Of a stretch of 34,653 nucleotides of DNA, positions 9,823-20,686 are shown piece after piece (the first letter of the stretch is position 1; every line of letters begins with the position of its first letter). Under the pieces are notes generated by a model. The model was not told where the DNA came from. It searched no databases and worked only from the letters and a program-made list of their open reading frames with translations. Source of the DNA: Jaapia argillacea MUCL 33604 (Eukaryota; Basidiomycota; Agaricomycetes; Jaapiales; Jaapiaceae); NCBI GenBank assembly GCA_000697665.1, contig KL197726.1, positions 88,435 through 123,087 on the forward strand, written 5' to 3'. The position numbers and the translations under genes were made by a program.

Positions 9823-10695
9823 CTACGGAACAGTGAAACAAATGTCGGAGTTGGACTCGAACCATCGGATGTTATCTGTAAAACCGATGTCAACTGGCAA
9901 CATAGTTCAGGAGAACAGGCACACTTACCGAGGATCAGGGCTCTCAAGGGTTCAGCCCCTATCTTTGACAGTTTCTCGCAATTTACAGCGCAAATCTTCA
10001 GATGGTCAGATCAGCTACAGTTCAGAGGGGGCAGCAGAGTACTGCATACGTGTTGTCTCATGATTTTGACCATTTCCGGGCCAAAGGAAAGCGATGCACG
10101 AATCGTCGAAGGGGAATACAATGATGGAGTCTAAGTTGCTCAAGTCAAGACGAGACTGGATGAGAGAAAGTGGGAAGCGTACCTTCGAGTATAATTCTGC
10201 CAGATCCCGCAGCTTATCTAGATTCTTCCTCGTTGACCCCGTCGAAGGACAACACGACGTCGACAAGGCTTTGACGATAGCAGGCGCACGGAAGAAAAGT
10301 TCGTCAGCTGCGGAGACTTGAGGCATCAACAAGAGTGCCACTGCATGATCCGATGAAAGCTTGCCTTGAAAGTGGAGGGCCAAAGTGTCACACAGGCGGC
10401 GAATATATTCCATGAACGGTTTGAATGACGGGTGGGAGGAACTGATCTGCGGGGCGAGTCGATGCACGTTGCTCAGGCCCTCAATCAAGGTATTCTTCAG
10501 ATAAACGTTAACCAACGCTCGCACGCAAAGAGAAGAGGCTCACCTTCATGAACGCCATCATGTAGGGCAGGGCTTTTGCGGGGCTGGGTTTACCGAGACG
10601 ATTAGTATGAGCGACAATTGCTTCCCATAAACGACTTACTCCATGACCTCAAGGTTATCGGGGATGGTAGGCAGTTTCTCAAGAGGGTACGACAT
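9823..10695 (-). CDS. Hemerythrin-like (HHE) domain protein
   Basis: Small soluble all-helical protein, likely binding a metal through His/Glu. Seven exons on the minus strand join in frame: 10695-10640, 10583-10544, 10494-10365, 10307-10183, 10130-10050, 9995-9929 and 9875-9823, giving 183 residues. It starts MSYPLEKLPTIPDNLEVMDP. Helical segments follow: KNTLIEGLSNVHRL, EYIRRLCDTLALHFQADELFF (H73, E78), LDKLRDLAELYSK, MRQH (H144) with E151, and the C-terminal LDNIRWFESNSDICFTVP, the layout seen in fungal HHE proteins of about 180-230 residues. Intron 3 (10308-10364) would be GC..AG and is 57 nt without a stop, so its retention would give a 202-residue form. Several canonical HHE ligands are replaced, so metal binding is uncertain. 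Function in the cell is unknown. Confidence 0.6.
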
Positions 10696-11340
10696 CTTGC
10701 TGAGGACAAAGTGCAATGACAGGAGGGTATGGGTATGAGACGATGATGGGCGGTTTGATTTGTTGAGCAAGGCGGAGGATACAGCTTCCTTTTATACCAG
10801 CGGGACAAGGTGTGGTCCATTGAGCCGCTCGTGGCTCAAGCCACAAAGTGGTGATTCTAGGTTGAAGGTCAAAGGGGTGACCGCGACATGGATCGACCCA
10901 CATCCCATTCATGGTGGTCTTGAATGACAACAATGGTTGTAAGAGAAAGCGATTCGTTCCTGATGGGCTGGCGGCTGATAAGGTGAAGGACGACGGAGCA
11001 AAGTGTACGTCCTTGAGGTGGCCGATCGAAGAGGTACCGACCTGTCATCCCCATCCTTCATTATGTAACATTATTGGGCTTATTTTGACTCTCGTGTCAG
11101 TGGACGTCGTGAAAAATGAATCCATACATAAAACTACACCGCACAGCAATACAAGCATTATGCAAAGACCTGACAAGAGGAATAACCCGCTAATATATAG
11201 AAAAAGAGAAACATCAAGGAAAGACGTCGAACCGAGAGATGACCAAGAACGACACACATGAGGGATACGGAGAGCGAAAGAAAGCACGACAGGCAAGACA
11301 CTCATCGAAGAGACCCACAACAACAAACCAACCCTCATCG
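10696..11340. other. Intergenic between HHE gene and NoxR 3' end
   Basis: No gene recognised. Overlapping chance frames on both strands (for example 10679-10933 minus and 10911-11261 plus) lack motifs. It should hold the HHE promoter and the 3' UTR of the minus-strand NoxR gene. Confidence 0.45.
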
Positions 11341-13541
11341 TCAATCTGTGCACCAAATCTCCAACTTCCCTTCAGGCTTCCCCTTGGCGCTTTCTCTCGC
11401 AGTTTCGATAGCGAGCTCGTAATCCGAGTCGTCCCTCAACGAAACCTTACCGCCATCCTCATCCTTGAATTTGAGGGACAATGTCTTCCCGAATTTATGT
11501 GTGATGCGATCCATGAACTCGTCAAATGTGGTTTCTGGTGTGAGCGCCATTCCGCGTACGTCGTCCTCATAGTGAAGCTGCAATACCAATAGTTATCAGC
11601 ACCAAGCAGCTTGCAGACCCAGGGGTAACAAACCTTGACTCTGATCTTGACGAGTTCATAGGGTCCATCCTCATACTCCCCACTCCCATAACCTTCCTCT
11701 TCCTCCTCATACGTACTGACTATCCTAGACGGAATCCTATTGGTTCCCCTTCTTGTGACTTTCCTCCTCAACGAACCAGCACTACCACCGAACGAACTCG
11801 GAGCATACGAACTTTGAACTGGACCTCTCGAAGGTGTGCGGGATGGAGGGGCGTTGCCTGGAGCCGCGTTAGTTCGAGCCCATGCCGCGACATTAGGTTT
11901 GGCTGCCGGAGTGGGGGCGGGAGGAACAGGGGGTCGTGAAGTGTCATCGCCATATGAATCAATGTAGTCGTCGTAGAAGTCAGTCAGCCGACCGCTCTTG
12001 CTCGGAGGTGGTGGAAGCGGTGCGTTCCCATCTTCGGTCCGGGAAGCAGGTGCACCTCCCTGCCTAAGGCTCAAATTTCGAGCGGGACCAGACATGCCGG
12101 CACCAGGACCACCACCCGCTGAGCCCATAGTGTTACTTCTACCCAATGCACCAGCTCTCGATGTTATAGCAGGTGGGGACTGAGAGCGAGTACGGCCTCC
12201 TGATGAAAGAGCTTGAATACGTTGGCGGGCATTGGGATCAACTTGGATGGTAGTCTTTGAACGGCCAAGATTAGGGCGTGGTACGTCGTCGTCGTCCCGC
12301 TCTGGCGAGGGGGTCAGCTATGTCTGAAGTCACAAGTGTATCACGTACTGATGGGCAGCGGATTGGGAGTTGTTTGGCTCCTCGCTAGCGTCCCGGCGTC
12401 AGTCGGAGGAGTTTCTATGTATATACCAGATGGGGTGATCCCTTGCTTGAGGCGAGTAGCACCAGAAAACTCGGTGTAAACGTCGATGGCGTCGCTGGTG
12501 GCAACGAGTTTCTGGAGAGTACAAGTCAGGAGATGGTAGTGGCAAGGGGATAGAGGTCACCAACAGCCTTGCCCATGTAATCCTTTGTCCTTGCATTCTT
12601 AAGCTTGCTCTCTGATGGTCGATAAAGTACACCAACAGGCTGATGTGAAGAGTGAGTAGATGTCGACACGAAGATACTATTGGAACTCACAATGCTGAAG
12701 ACCGTATAACCCTCTCCTCTATCAGCAATGGCATCGTCAATGACGCTATGTTCTTGGGTAGCCTTCTCCTTCCTAGCTTCCTCCATGTCTGCCAATCCTT
12801 CTTGTAGACGACCCATATAGATCAAAGAGAGACCTTTGTTGAAGAGGACTTCAGCCGAGTAGAGCTTGAACTTTAATCCGATCTGTTCATAATTGCTGAA
12901 AATGGTGTAAATCTCCAAATAATAAGATGACAGGATGGGGGGCTGAGACTGACATGGCTTGATTGCCTCGAAGGTAAAGTAAGGCTTCTTCAAAGTCCTT
13001 CAAGGCAAGTTCGTAGCGGCCGAGAAGGAAGTTGGAAACGCCGCATTGGAAATATCTATGACACCACCAATGGTACGGTTAGCATCGTCCAAAGGGGTAG
13101 CAGATGGTGAATGTGTGCGGCCAGCTCCATCGAGGCACAACCCGAACTGGACGGAAGGTGGAGTGATCCCTCGGGAGAAATGATGCGATGACTGCGTCGA
13201 GATGGACACAGCCCAGTGGTCACGGCTCGCAGCTGCCAGGTATGAGTAAGAATGGAATACTCACGCAACAGCCAGATACTGATCCAACTGGGTTGCTGCC
13301 ATAAATTGCTCGACAGCGGCCTCATGCTCGCCAACTGTAGCATAAATAAGCCCCATGTTGGTCAAGATCTTGGAGGAATCGCCAATACGCTAGAGATGCC
13401 GTGTGGACGCGGTCAGCTCACACCCATCAGAAAGAATATTTGAAAGCGCACGGAGAAGAGATCCAGAGCCTTTTCGAAATCCTCGGCATCATAGGCCTTC
13501 AAAGCAGCAGCCCAAGTTTCGAGTTCAGCTTTGAGAGACAT
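11341..13541 (-). CDS. noxR: NoxR, p67phox-like NADPH oxidase regulator
   Basis: Cytosolic activator of fungal NADPH oxidases, recruited with Rac and partner PB1 proteins to growing tips. Eight exons on the minus strand are 13541-13452, 13389-13265, 13055-12954, 12895-12691, 12639-12565, 12511-12349, 12301-11634 and 11577-11341, giving 554 residues. The N-terminus is a TPR array (MSLKAELETWAAALKAYDAE, then SKILTNMGLIYATVGEHEAA, AYFQCGVSNFLLGRYELALK and NYEQIGLKFKLYSAEVLFNK), residues 1-~170. Next come a conserved linker (KDYMGKAKLVATSDAIDVYT) and a long Pro/Ser-rich region with basic patches. The C-terminal PB1 domain runs from ~467 to 554 (YELVKIRVKLHYEDDVRGMA ... DDSDYELAIE). As in fungal homologues, no SH3 domain is seen. 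Intron 2 (13056-13264, 209 nt) is much longer than the others. Stop is TAG or TAA-class at 11341; the start has good family agreement. Confidence 0.9.
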
Positions 13542-15157
13542 GTTTCAGAGTGGGCAAACAAGCAGGTAGATTTCGAGGCGTAGTGATGGAGATGTAACCG
13601 TCGACGGCGAGAGAAATGTATGTGCGTTCCTGACGCAAAAATGGAATGAAGGGATAAAGATAATAGCAATCGATGAGAGTGAAATCCGAGAGCACACGAA
13701 GAGTCGAGGTAACGAGTGCTGCTGGAAAGAACGAAGGGGAAAAGAGGGTGGAATCAGACACAGTCTGAGCGTTGAGAAATGAAGGAGGAGGAAAAGGAAA
13801 AGGACCTACAGAGACTCGGACCACCGCGTTCACTATATAGCCTAGACCAAGCGCCCGAGACTTTGATGTGGTGATGTAATACTTTTAGCTTGCTGTCGTT
13901 ATGCTATCGAAGATGATGGCAACGGCGACGAAAACTTGGACGACGTGCACCTCGATGACAAGGAGAAGTTATCCCAGACAATGTGCATGCATGCCACCGA
14001 TTTATTGTATTGTCTGTGGCCTTGCCTTCGTCTCTTTTCGCTTGCCCTACGTGGCATTTCATTTTCCCATGCCCAGCGGGAGAGTTGTGTTGTCCGGCTT
14101 TCGGATCTCGCTCAACGCTACGACGTGCTTCATTTCCTTGGAATGGTTGACGACTACACCATTTTCGAATTCTCATCGTCTCGTTCTGCCTGGACCACGT
14201 CCTCTTCACTCCCTCCATCCTCTTGTCTTGTTAATTGTATTCCTGCCAATCCTCTATTTGTGTCTGACAGGTTGGGTGCAGGGCCCACAATCAGTAGTGT
14301 GGAAATAATTGGCCACGAGTTCTTGGCAGGATATTCATTCGCCGGATTCAACCTTGTTTCCATGAGGTTGCCGTACCTTCATTCTCCCCCTTCACACATT
14401 CCGAAGCCCGTTGACCGTAAGACTCAAGGGATTTGCTTTATGACGGCAGTTGTAGAGCAACCATTCGCTCAGATGGGACAAAGTCCATAGCGAAACTCTG
14501 ATTCATTGCTTCTGGTTGTTAGAACCCAGTCGATTCATCAGATCGGCCTGTCGCGCGCATTGCACGTTTTCTCCGAATTTGTTCAAAACCTGGCTCCTCT
14601 TGTCTGATGGCTATCCGTGCATGTATGCGCTCATCGACCACAATGATCAACCCCTTTGCCGAACAAAGTGTTTACTCGTATGGCCGAACATAGAACAAGG
14701 TATGGTCCTTCAGGTTAATCTACTGGAAATACCAAGGAGACCTCTTCTTTAGGATATTGACTTTGTTGCCATCCCAACAGGATTCTCCAACCTTGCGTCG
14801 ACCCAAATACTGCAGAGTTGCTATCGCGAGTATCGGAACGAATTTCGATCGTTAGTGGCATGGGCCCTCTCAACCGTCGCTCACTACATTTCGCCTCACC
14901 CTTCAGGCGTGTGCGAAGTATATCTTAGTATCGTATTGACCTCTGGCATCTCCTTCACAACAAACCCCGCGGGCCTAGTCCGACGGTTCTCGCTTGGCAT
15001 GTCCTTGAACGATGTCTGCTTCCAATTCCAGTAACGAGACATCCTGTCCAGCACATCTTCTGAGTGGGAATCGAAGCGCAACTATCTTGACTGTCCTAAG
15101 TTATCGGGTTCAGATAAGGATACCATCCCAACACCACTATCGTTTTCAGCTTTCACA
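13542..15157. other. 1.6-kb gap between divergent NoxR and GMC genes
   Basis: It should contain both promoters. The longest open frame is 184 codons (13936-14490, plus), overlapped by a 135-codon frame in another phase. Neither has a motif I recognise or a clear gene structure, and the composition (many Ser, Cys, Leu, Pro) suggests a chance frame in pyrimidine-rich DNA. A short unknown gene cannot be excluded. Confidence 0.4.
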
Positions 15158-18100
15158 ATGGCCGAGACCCATCTTGCCAATTTGGACGAGGTTGTGGGCA
15201 AGATATTCGACTATATCATTGTCGGTGAGTGTCAATTATAGAGCCCAGGTTTGTGAGCCAGTAGAGGGTTGACGAAATACAGGTGGCGGCGTGAGTCAAA
15301 CTCTGGTCCCAGACAGGCGTCGTCGTTTGACCAACGATCTACGAGACAGACCGCTGGTCTCTGCCTCGCGGCTCGTCTCACAGAGGCTCCAGAGACATCT
15401 GTTCTAGTCTTGGAAGCCGGTGGTGCCAACCTGAACGACCCCGATCTGCGTATGCACACTCCATCTTATCTACACGCTATTACCCATCGCTCAAGTTTCC
15501 CACTTGAATATTGAAATCATGGCTCAATCATAGTCCGCCCTGCTTCCTATGGAATCCATTTTGGCAATGCGAAATATGATTGGAATTTCAAAACTGTACG
15601 TGCGCTTGAGGATGATGTCGCTGTGCGGTGTCCGAGATGGTGTCACGATTGTTCAGGATCCTCAATTGCATTGCGATGGGAACCAATTTATATGGCCGCG
15701 GTAAGTTTTTGTGGCATAGAGAGTCGATTTTCGCCCCTTTGATATCTTTTTCTTAATTGGCGAAATTGAATGTTTTTGTATATGCCAGCGGGAAGGGTTT
15801 GGGGGGTAGCTCTGCTATCAACTTTTTGAACTGGACGATGCCGCCGTCCGATGAAATCGACGGTCTGTAAAGTCCGCCTTTTTGGGTCTCTCCTTATTCT
15901 GGCTGACCCCTATATACCATCCTTGCGCTGTTGGCTGATCTGGTTCGCAAAAGATTGGGAGCGCCTGGGTAATCCTGGATGGAATTGGGTCAACCACCGG
16001 AGATACATAAAGAGAGCAGAAAAGTGCGTTCTCCCTCTATACTTTTATAAATTTGCTCATCCTCGGTGTGTTTAGATTCGTATACCCTCCGGACGACGAG
16101 CGAACTAGGAATGAGATGAGGCGGGATGATTGGTCAAGTGGAATGGAGGGTACGTATCAGGGTTTCAGCTTCTTTGTGCCCGAGAAATTGGAAGTTCGAT
16201 TATGTCGGCCCTCATTAGGTCCACTCCTCACCTCATTCCCCTCCAAGATCCCTCTAAGTGAATTTGAAGTGCGGAGAGTAAGCCCAATTCCGCCTCCATT
16301 CTATGCAGTTTCTTCCTTACGATTGACGCTTTACATTATCTTCTGCGCCTCAGACTTTCATCAACTTGGGCATTCCCGTCGCTCCTAAGCCGGTTGGTGC
16401 TTGTATTCTGGGGATGCGGTGCACTGAATCAAATCAATCTTGCCACTGTGATAGCTTGATGGTGATGTACGCAGTTCACCACCAGCTCTGGGTTGTGGGA
16501 GGGATGATAAATGATAACTTTGAGCTATAGCCTACAGGTGTATTTTTCGCCCCAGAGACCCTCGATCCTAGAAATGCCACTAGGACGTATTCAACAACCG
16601 TATGAAGGGGTTTGACTCTTCTTGCCATTCCCGAGCTAATTAGTTCTATTATATAGGCCTATTATCTTCCAAACGCATCTCGCCCAAACCTTCACGTCCT
16701 AGTTCAATCCACTGTGAGCAAGCTGGTCTTGAGTACGGATTCCGATAATGGTGATCTGGTCGCTGCAAATGGGGTCGAGTTCGTTCACAAGGGGATTCAT
16801 TGTGCCATCAATGTCGGAAAGGAGGTTCTGCTTTGCGCAGGGTGTGTACTCCTTTATCCATCGGTTGGTTATTCTTTACACGACTCACTCTCCTGAATTA
16901 CAGATCCTTGAAGTCACCACAAATCCTCGAGTTATCGGGTATTGGGAGCAGGATCGTCCTCGAAAAGTTAGATATCTCTTGCATCGTCGACCTACCTGGA
17001 GTAGGAGAGAACGTCCAAGAGCACGTCTTTGCAGGGACTTCGTTCGGTATGTCCAGGTCCCTTCCGAGTGTCTTCCGCCCAGGACCCAGTATACCAACTC
17101 TACATCATTCGTCAGAGTTGAAAGACGACGATGTTGTGGAAACTTTGGATGTCTTGAGGAACCCTGAACTAGCCGCCCAACATATGGATTTGCAGTATGC
17201 CTTTGTTTCTTCCTTGTTTCTCTCATCCTCATGGTTTCGTCTTCAGCGCGTCAGGCGAAGGTGCCTACAACATCGGTATCGTGGGATTCGTCTTTGCGCC
17301 TCTCAACCTCCTTTCTGCTTCCGCTTCATCCATCCACGAAGCTGCTCTCTCCGTCTATCGCACAAAGCGACCGGAGGTCACTGAAGCTGGAGGAGTCGCA
17401 GAGGGAATCAAGCAACAGTGGAAGATTCAGCTCGAGAGGCTGGAAAAGGGCTCACCGGGGTGTGAGTTTATCAGTATTCCAGGATTCTTCAGCCGTCCGA
17501 GTGAGTAAATCTGCTATGACTCTCGACATGGTGGATCAACGTCCCTAGACCTGCCGAAGGACGGGAAGAAATACCTCTCGATCTCCGTTGCCATGAACCA
17601 TATGTTCTCGAGGGGGACCATTGTATGTGCCCACCACCACTCTTCCACAGTCCACTTCGATGCTGACCACAAGTAGCACTCAATCTCAAAAGACCCGACA
17701 ATCGACCCGGCGTTTGACCCGCATTACTTCGAGGAAGGCATCGGTATGGATATTCACCCTTCCAACAGACACATTCGTTGATCCGTCAATACATTCTAAT
17801 TTCAGACATGCAAACTTTCGTGGAAGCTATGAAATTTCTCAAGAACAAAGTCGCGAAAACCTCGCCTTTCAAGGACTCCATCGGTATATTTTCTACTTCC
17901 ATTTTTGAGCTCATCTGGGTACTATTCGGAGGTTCATTCATAGCGCGAGAAGTCAACCCCGGTCCCGAAGTTGTTTCGGATGAACAGATCGGTGGTACGT
18001 TTCCCCTCGAATCGCGATGGCTGACGAGGCTAATGCAAGGCTTGCAGATTGGTTAAAGAACCACCTGAGCACTACTTTTCGCGAGTTATATGCTTCAGTC

Positions 18101-18486
18101 CCGCGAGTGTGAATTGACTCTTTCGATCAGACACGGCAGGTTCTTGCTCTATGCTTCCGAGGGACAAGGGTGGCGTGGTCGATCCTCAACTCAAGGTCCC
18201 AATGTTTGACCCTTCGGAGACCCCTCGGAATTAACCTTGAATGTTCATCGTCGTTACAGGTATATGGAACAAGTAATATCAGAGTGGTCGATTTATCCGT
18301 CGTCCCGTTGCATATTGCTACACACACCCAATGTGAGCGTCGTTGTCGTCCTTGAGTCTCTGTTCTGAAGGGTGTTGCAGCGACGGTGTATGGTATCGCG
18401 GAGCAAGGTGCGGGTTTGTGCAGTTGTTTTCTCAATCTGCAAACTGAATCCTTGTAGCTGCGGATATCATCAAGGGGGTAATCTAG
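15158..18486 (+). CDS. GMC oxidoreductase (FAD-dependent alcohol oxidase/dehydrogenase type)
   Basis: FAD flavoenzyme that oxidises an alcohol-type substrate; the substrate is unknown. I could join 25 exons in frame to 615 residues: it starts at 15158, micro-exons lie at 15283-15290 (8 nt) and 16455-16466 (12 nt), the longest exons are 16657-16841 and 17247-17500, and the last is 18458-18486. Visible motifs: the FAD fold FDYIIVGGGTAGLCLAARL (residues ~17-35) with VLVLEAGG, the first GMC signature GKGLGGSSAINF (~95-106), and the second signature GSLKSPQILELSGIG (~288-302). The C-terminal HTAGSCSM (H552) and THTQSTVYGIAEQAADIIKG (H595) give the catalytic His pair. There is no signal peptide, so it is probably intracellular. 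Intron 18081-18130 is GC..AG. All others are GT..AG, 48-91 nt. No stop or frameshift was found, so the gene looks functional. Confidence 0.88.
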
Positions 18487-19761
18487 ATGATTTCGATCAA
18501 GGGCTACCTACGGTCCGCTTCTTCAAGCTGAGGGCTTTACTTGGCATGATGAAGGGATGATGTTATTGTAGCGGCCGAGTCCGCCGGCTATGACTGCTGA
18601 ATCTTGGACTAGTAAGGGAGTGTCGAAACCAAAGCTGGGTATGTCATGGTTTGGAGGAATTATGTGGGAGGGACCGAAAGTGTGTCGAGTTTTAGCAAAT
18701 CACGAAATTGTATAATAAACAAAGGCGTTTCACTTCGGTCGAATGATCATGTCCGAACATACCCATCTGACTGGCCAGAAGCTGCTGGTTCGGATTCTGT
18801 CGACCTGCATAATGAGGTGGTAGCATCGCCCAAGGTAAATGGGGTCCAGTCGGATGTCACTATTTAGAGGGATCACGCCATGCCTGATGTAGAGAACGCC
18901 CATAGAAAGGGTGGTCAACTCGGAACCTCTTCGAGAGAGTGGGATTAGAAATTCATTAGTGAATGTCAGTCGACTTTGCTATGAACACTAGGTCCATTGG
19001 GCATGTCCCAAATACGACTAAAGACGACATGACGAACGTGACCAATGGGGCACGAAAAAGGAAGGTCAAGGAGAGCAATGCTAACTAGTAACCGCTCCGT
19101 TCCTAACGATGGGAGTCTGGGTTCTCCTGAACTCCAGCACCGCGCCGTAACGTAGCCGCCGGCGACTGATCTCGATAGGCAGCTCCGAGGCTGGGATCCG
19201 ATTTCGGACGTGGTCTGCGCCTTGTGAGGGGACGTGACTGAAATGGAGAAAAGCAAGTTGAGTCGGTCTAGTTGGGATACAAAACGAATGATATGAGACG
19301 AACCGGACGAAGGTCATCGACCATCAACCAATTCCCGACGCCCCCAGGAGCAGCTGGGACGGCAAACTCTGGAAAGGGGATGGTGCCCTTCTCGACGCCA
19401 CTAGGAGCAGCTGGAACGGCAGACTCTGGGGAGGAGATGATAGGGAAAGGTGGTATAGTTATGGTGAGGATTGGTTTTGATGGCGGAGCGCGGTAACGCC
19501 CATTTAAGGCTAGGAGAGGGAGGATATTCACGGAAAGAAGTTCGGGCAGTTGCTGCGAGACTGAACCAAGTTCGGCTTGGGAGTGCCTGCCAAGAAAGGA
19601 CATGGATCGACGGTGGTCGAAGTTTCGGTGAGAGGGTCAGACAGTAATCGGACTCACGGATCTGACCCTGAGCGATTTCTCTTCCGACCCCAAGGTTTCC
19701 TAACCTGAGCCAACACCGACCTAAGCATGGACCGGCTCAGCCTCCATAGTTCGCATAATCA
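18487..19761. other. Gap with unclear coding content
   Basis: No recognised gene. A minus-strand frame at 19268-19603 (111 codons) is Pro/Ala-rich and contains the 57-bp direct repeat listed separately. Minus frames at 18966-19317 overlap it. An acceptor-like CTTTCTTGGCAG near 19590 might link the small membrane peptide at 19762-19944 to this frame, but I cannot establish it. Confidence 0.35.
19337..19450 (-). repeat. 57-bp direct repeat, two diverged copies
   Basis: CGACGCC..AGGAGCAGCTGG(G/A)ACGGC begins at 19337 and again at 19394. The unit is 57 bp, a multiple of three. On the minus strand the copies read ESAVPAAPSGVEKGTIPF and EFAVPAAPGGVGNW. The period fits a coding repeat, but it may be an ordinary local duplication. 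Confidence 0.5.
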
Positions 19762-19944
19762 TTAATGTAGGGGGCTGACATACCAAGCAGTTGCGAGAGC
19801 CACTGCGATGGCAAATATCCCACCGATGAGTGCCCAGCCACTATGTCCTTGGACAAGCCCCGCTATGGCAGAAATGAGGCTTCCTCCGACTACAATTGAG
19901 CCTGCAGCCAATTTTTGTCTTTTAGATGAAAATGCTGTCGGCAT
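19762..19944 (-). CDS. Possible small two-helix membrane protein (partial)
   Basis: The minus-strand reading starts MPTAFSSKRQKLAAG and is followed by two hydrophobic Gly/Ala-rich stretches, GSIVVGGSLISAIAGLVQ and GWALIGGIFAIAVALATAWY, separated by a short polar turn. This fits a helical hairpin in a membrane. A donor-like GTATGT follows directly after the second helix, so the gene may continue in a further exon to the left. I do not recognise a family. The helix pattern is the only support for it being a gene. Confidence 0.35.
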   Translation of the reverse strand: MPTAFSSKRQKLAAGSIVVGGSLISAIAGLVQGHSGWALIGGIFAIAVALATAWYVSPLH

Positions 19945-20151
19945 AGCGAGAAGGATGGAGGAATTGGGGTTCGAGACGGGAGGTCTCGAGGCGTTAGATT
20001 TAAAGCTTTAGGATAAGATAAGGTCGACATTGCTTCGACACAGCACTGAAGAGGCGCAGTAGACGCCAATGCAAGGTTCAAGTTTGGTGGTAGATGTGAG
20101 CATACCCAGATCTAATTTTATCTCCGTTCGTAACCGCTTCACACAACCAAG

Positions 20152-20345
20152 TTGAGCCAACCTCCGCTCGTTGTCGATGATGACGACGACAGACTCGATA
20201 ACGTTGCTAATGTTCCCGACAACATCAAATACGTTCTCTGCTCATCGTGGACGCTCCACTCCCGTCTCCACCAACGACTCCGTGTCGTCCTACCTCTCCA
20301 GAAAAGAGGACGATACTGGGTGACTTTCCGTGGCTGTGTTTCCTA
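20152..20345 (+). other. Possible gene fragment with acidic stretch
   Basis: An open plus frame reads VVDDDDDRLDN near its start, and another frame in the same stretch reads TPVSTNDSVSSYLSRKEDD. No ATG begins either of them. It may be a truncated gene piece beside the retroelement-like remnant, or chance. Confidence 0.2.
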
Positions 20346-20349
20346 AATC

Positions 20350-20673
20350 CTAGTTTCTAAAGGCCGTTGCTAGGTCACAGACACCGACCTGGGCTGTCTC
20401 TGATGGGTCCTTGTGTTTGCTACGAAGGTCTACCTTAAAACATAGCAGCAAAGGGTCCAAATCGAGCACTTGTAGACTCACTCCAGCTCGACCGTTTCCA
20501 TGTCGTTTGCGCTCGGAATTGCTGTGGTAGGTAGCGGTAGACTGTGGCTTGTCATCCAGGGTGACCTCGGTTGCCAATGTAATCAATTGATTGAAGTGCA
20601 TCACATATTCATCTACAGAGTTACAATTTTTCTTCTCATAGATCAAACGTACAGCTGACAAGGAGAGACCCAA
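20350..20673 (-). pseudogene. Gag-like retrotransposon fragment
   Basis: The minus frame contains RLIYEKKNCNSVDEYVMHFN and QLITLATEVTLDDK. This resembles the helical gag region of LTR retrotransposons (basic/short helix, SVxEYxxxF, then Leu-rich, then DD). The rest of the frame has no gag zinc knuckle or protease. It lies only 14 bases from the 3' end of the hydrolase gene. The match is weak. Confidence 0.3.
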
Positions 20674-20686
20674 CGTTACGCTTCAT

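Noticed and set aside
9836-9930. tRNA gene on the minus strand (box-B-like GGTTCGAGTCC)
   Set aside because: The stem arms do not pair, there is no box A, and the stretch is explained as the last exons of the HHE gene coding for IRWFESNSD.
13936-14490. 184-codon open frame as a gene
   Set aside because: No motif, no splice or start context support, and overlap with another long frame in pyrimidine-rich promoter DNA.
11341-18486. NoxR and GMC oxidoreductase as a functional reactive-oxygen gene pair
   Set aside because: They are divergent but 1.6 kb apart and no shared element was seen; adjacency alone does not support a joint role.
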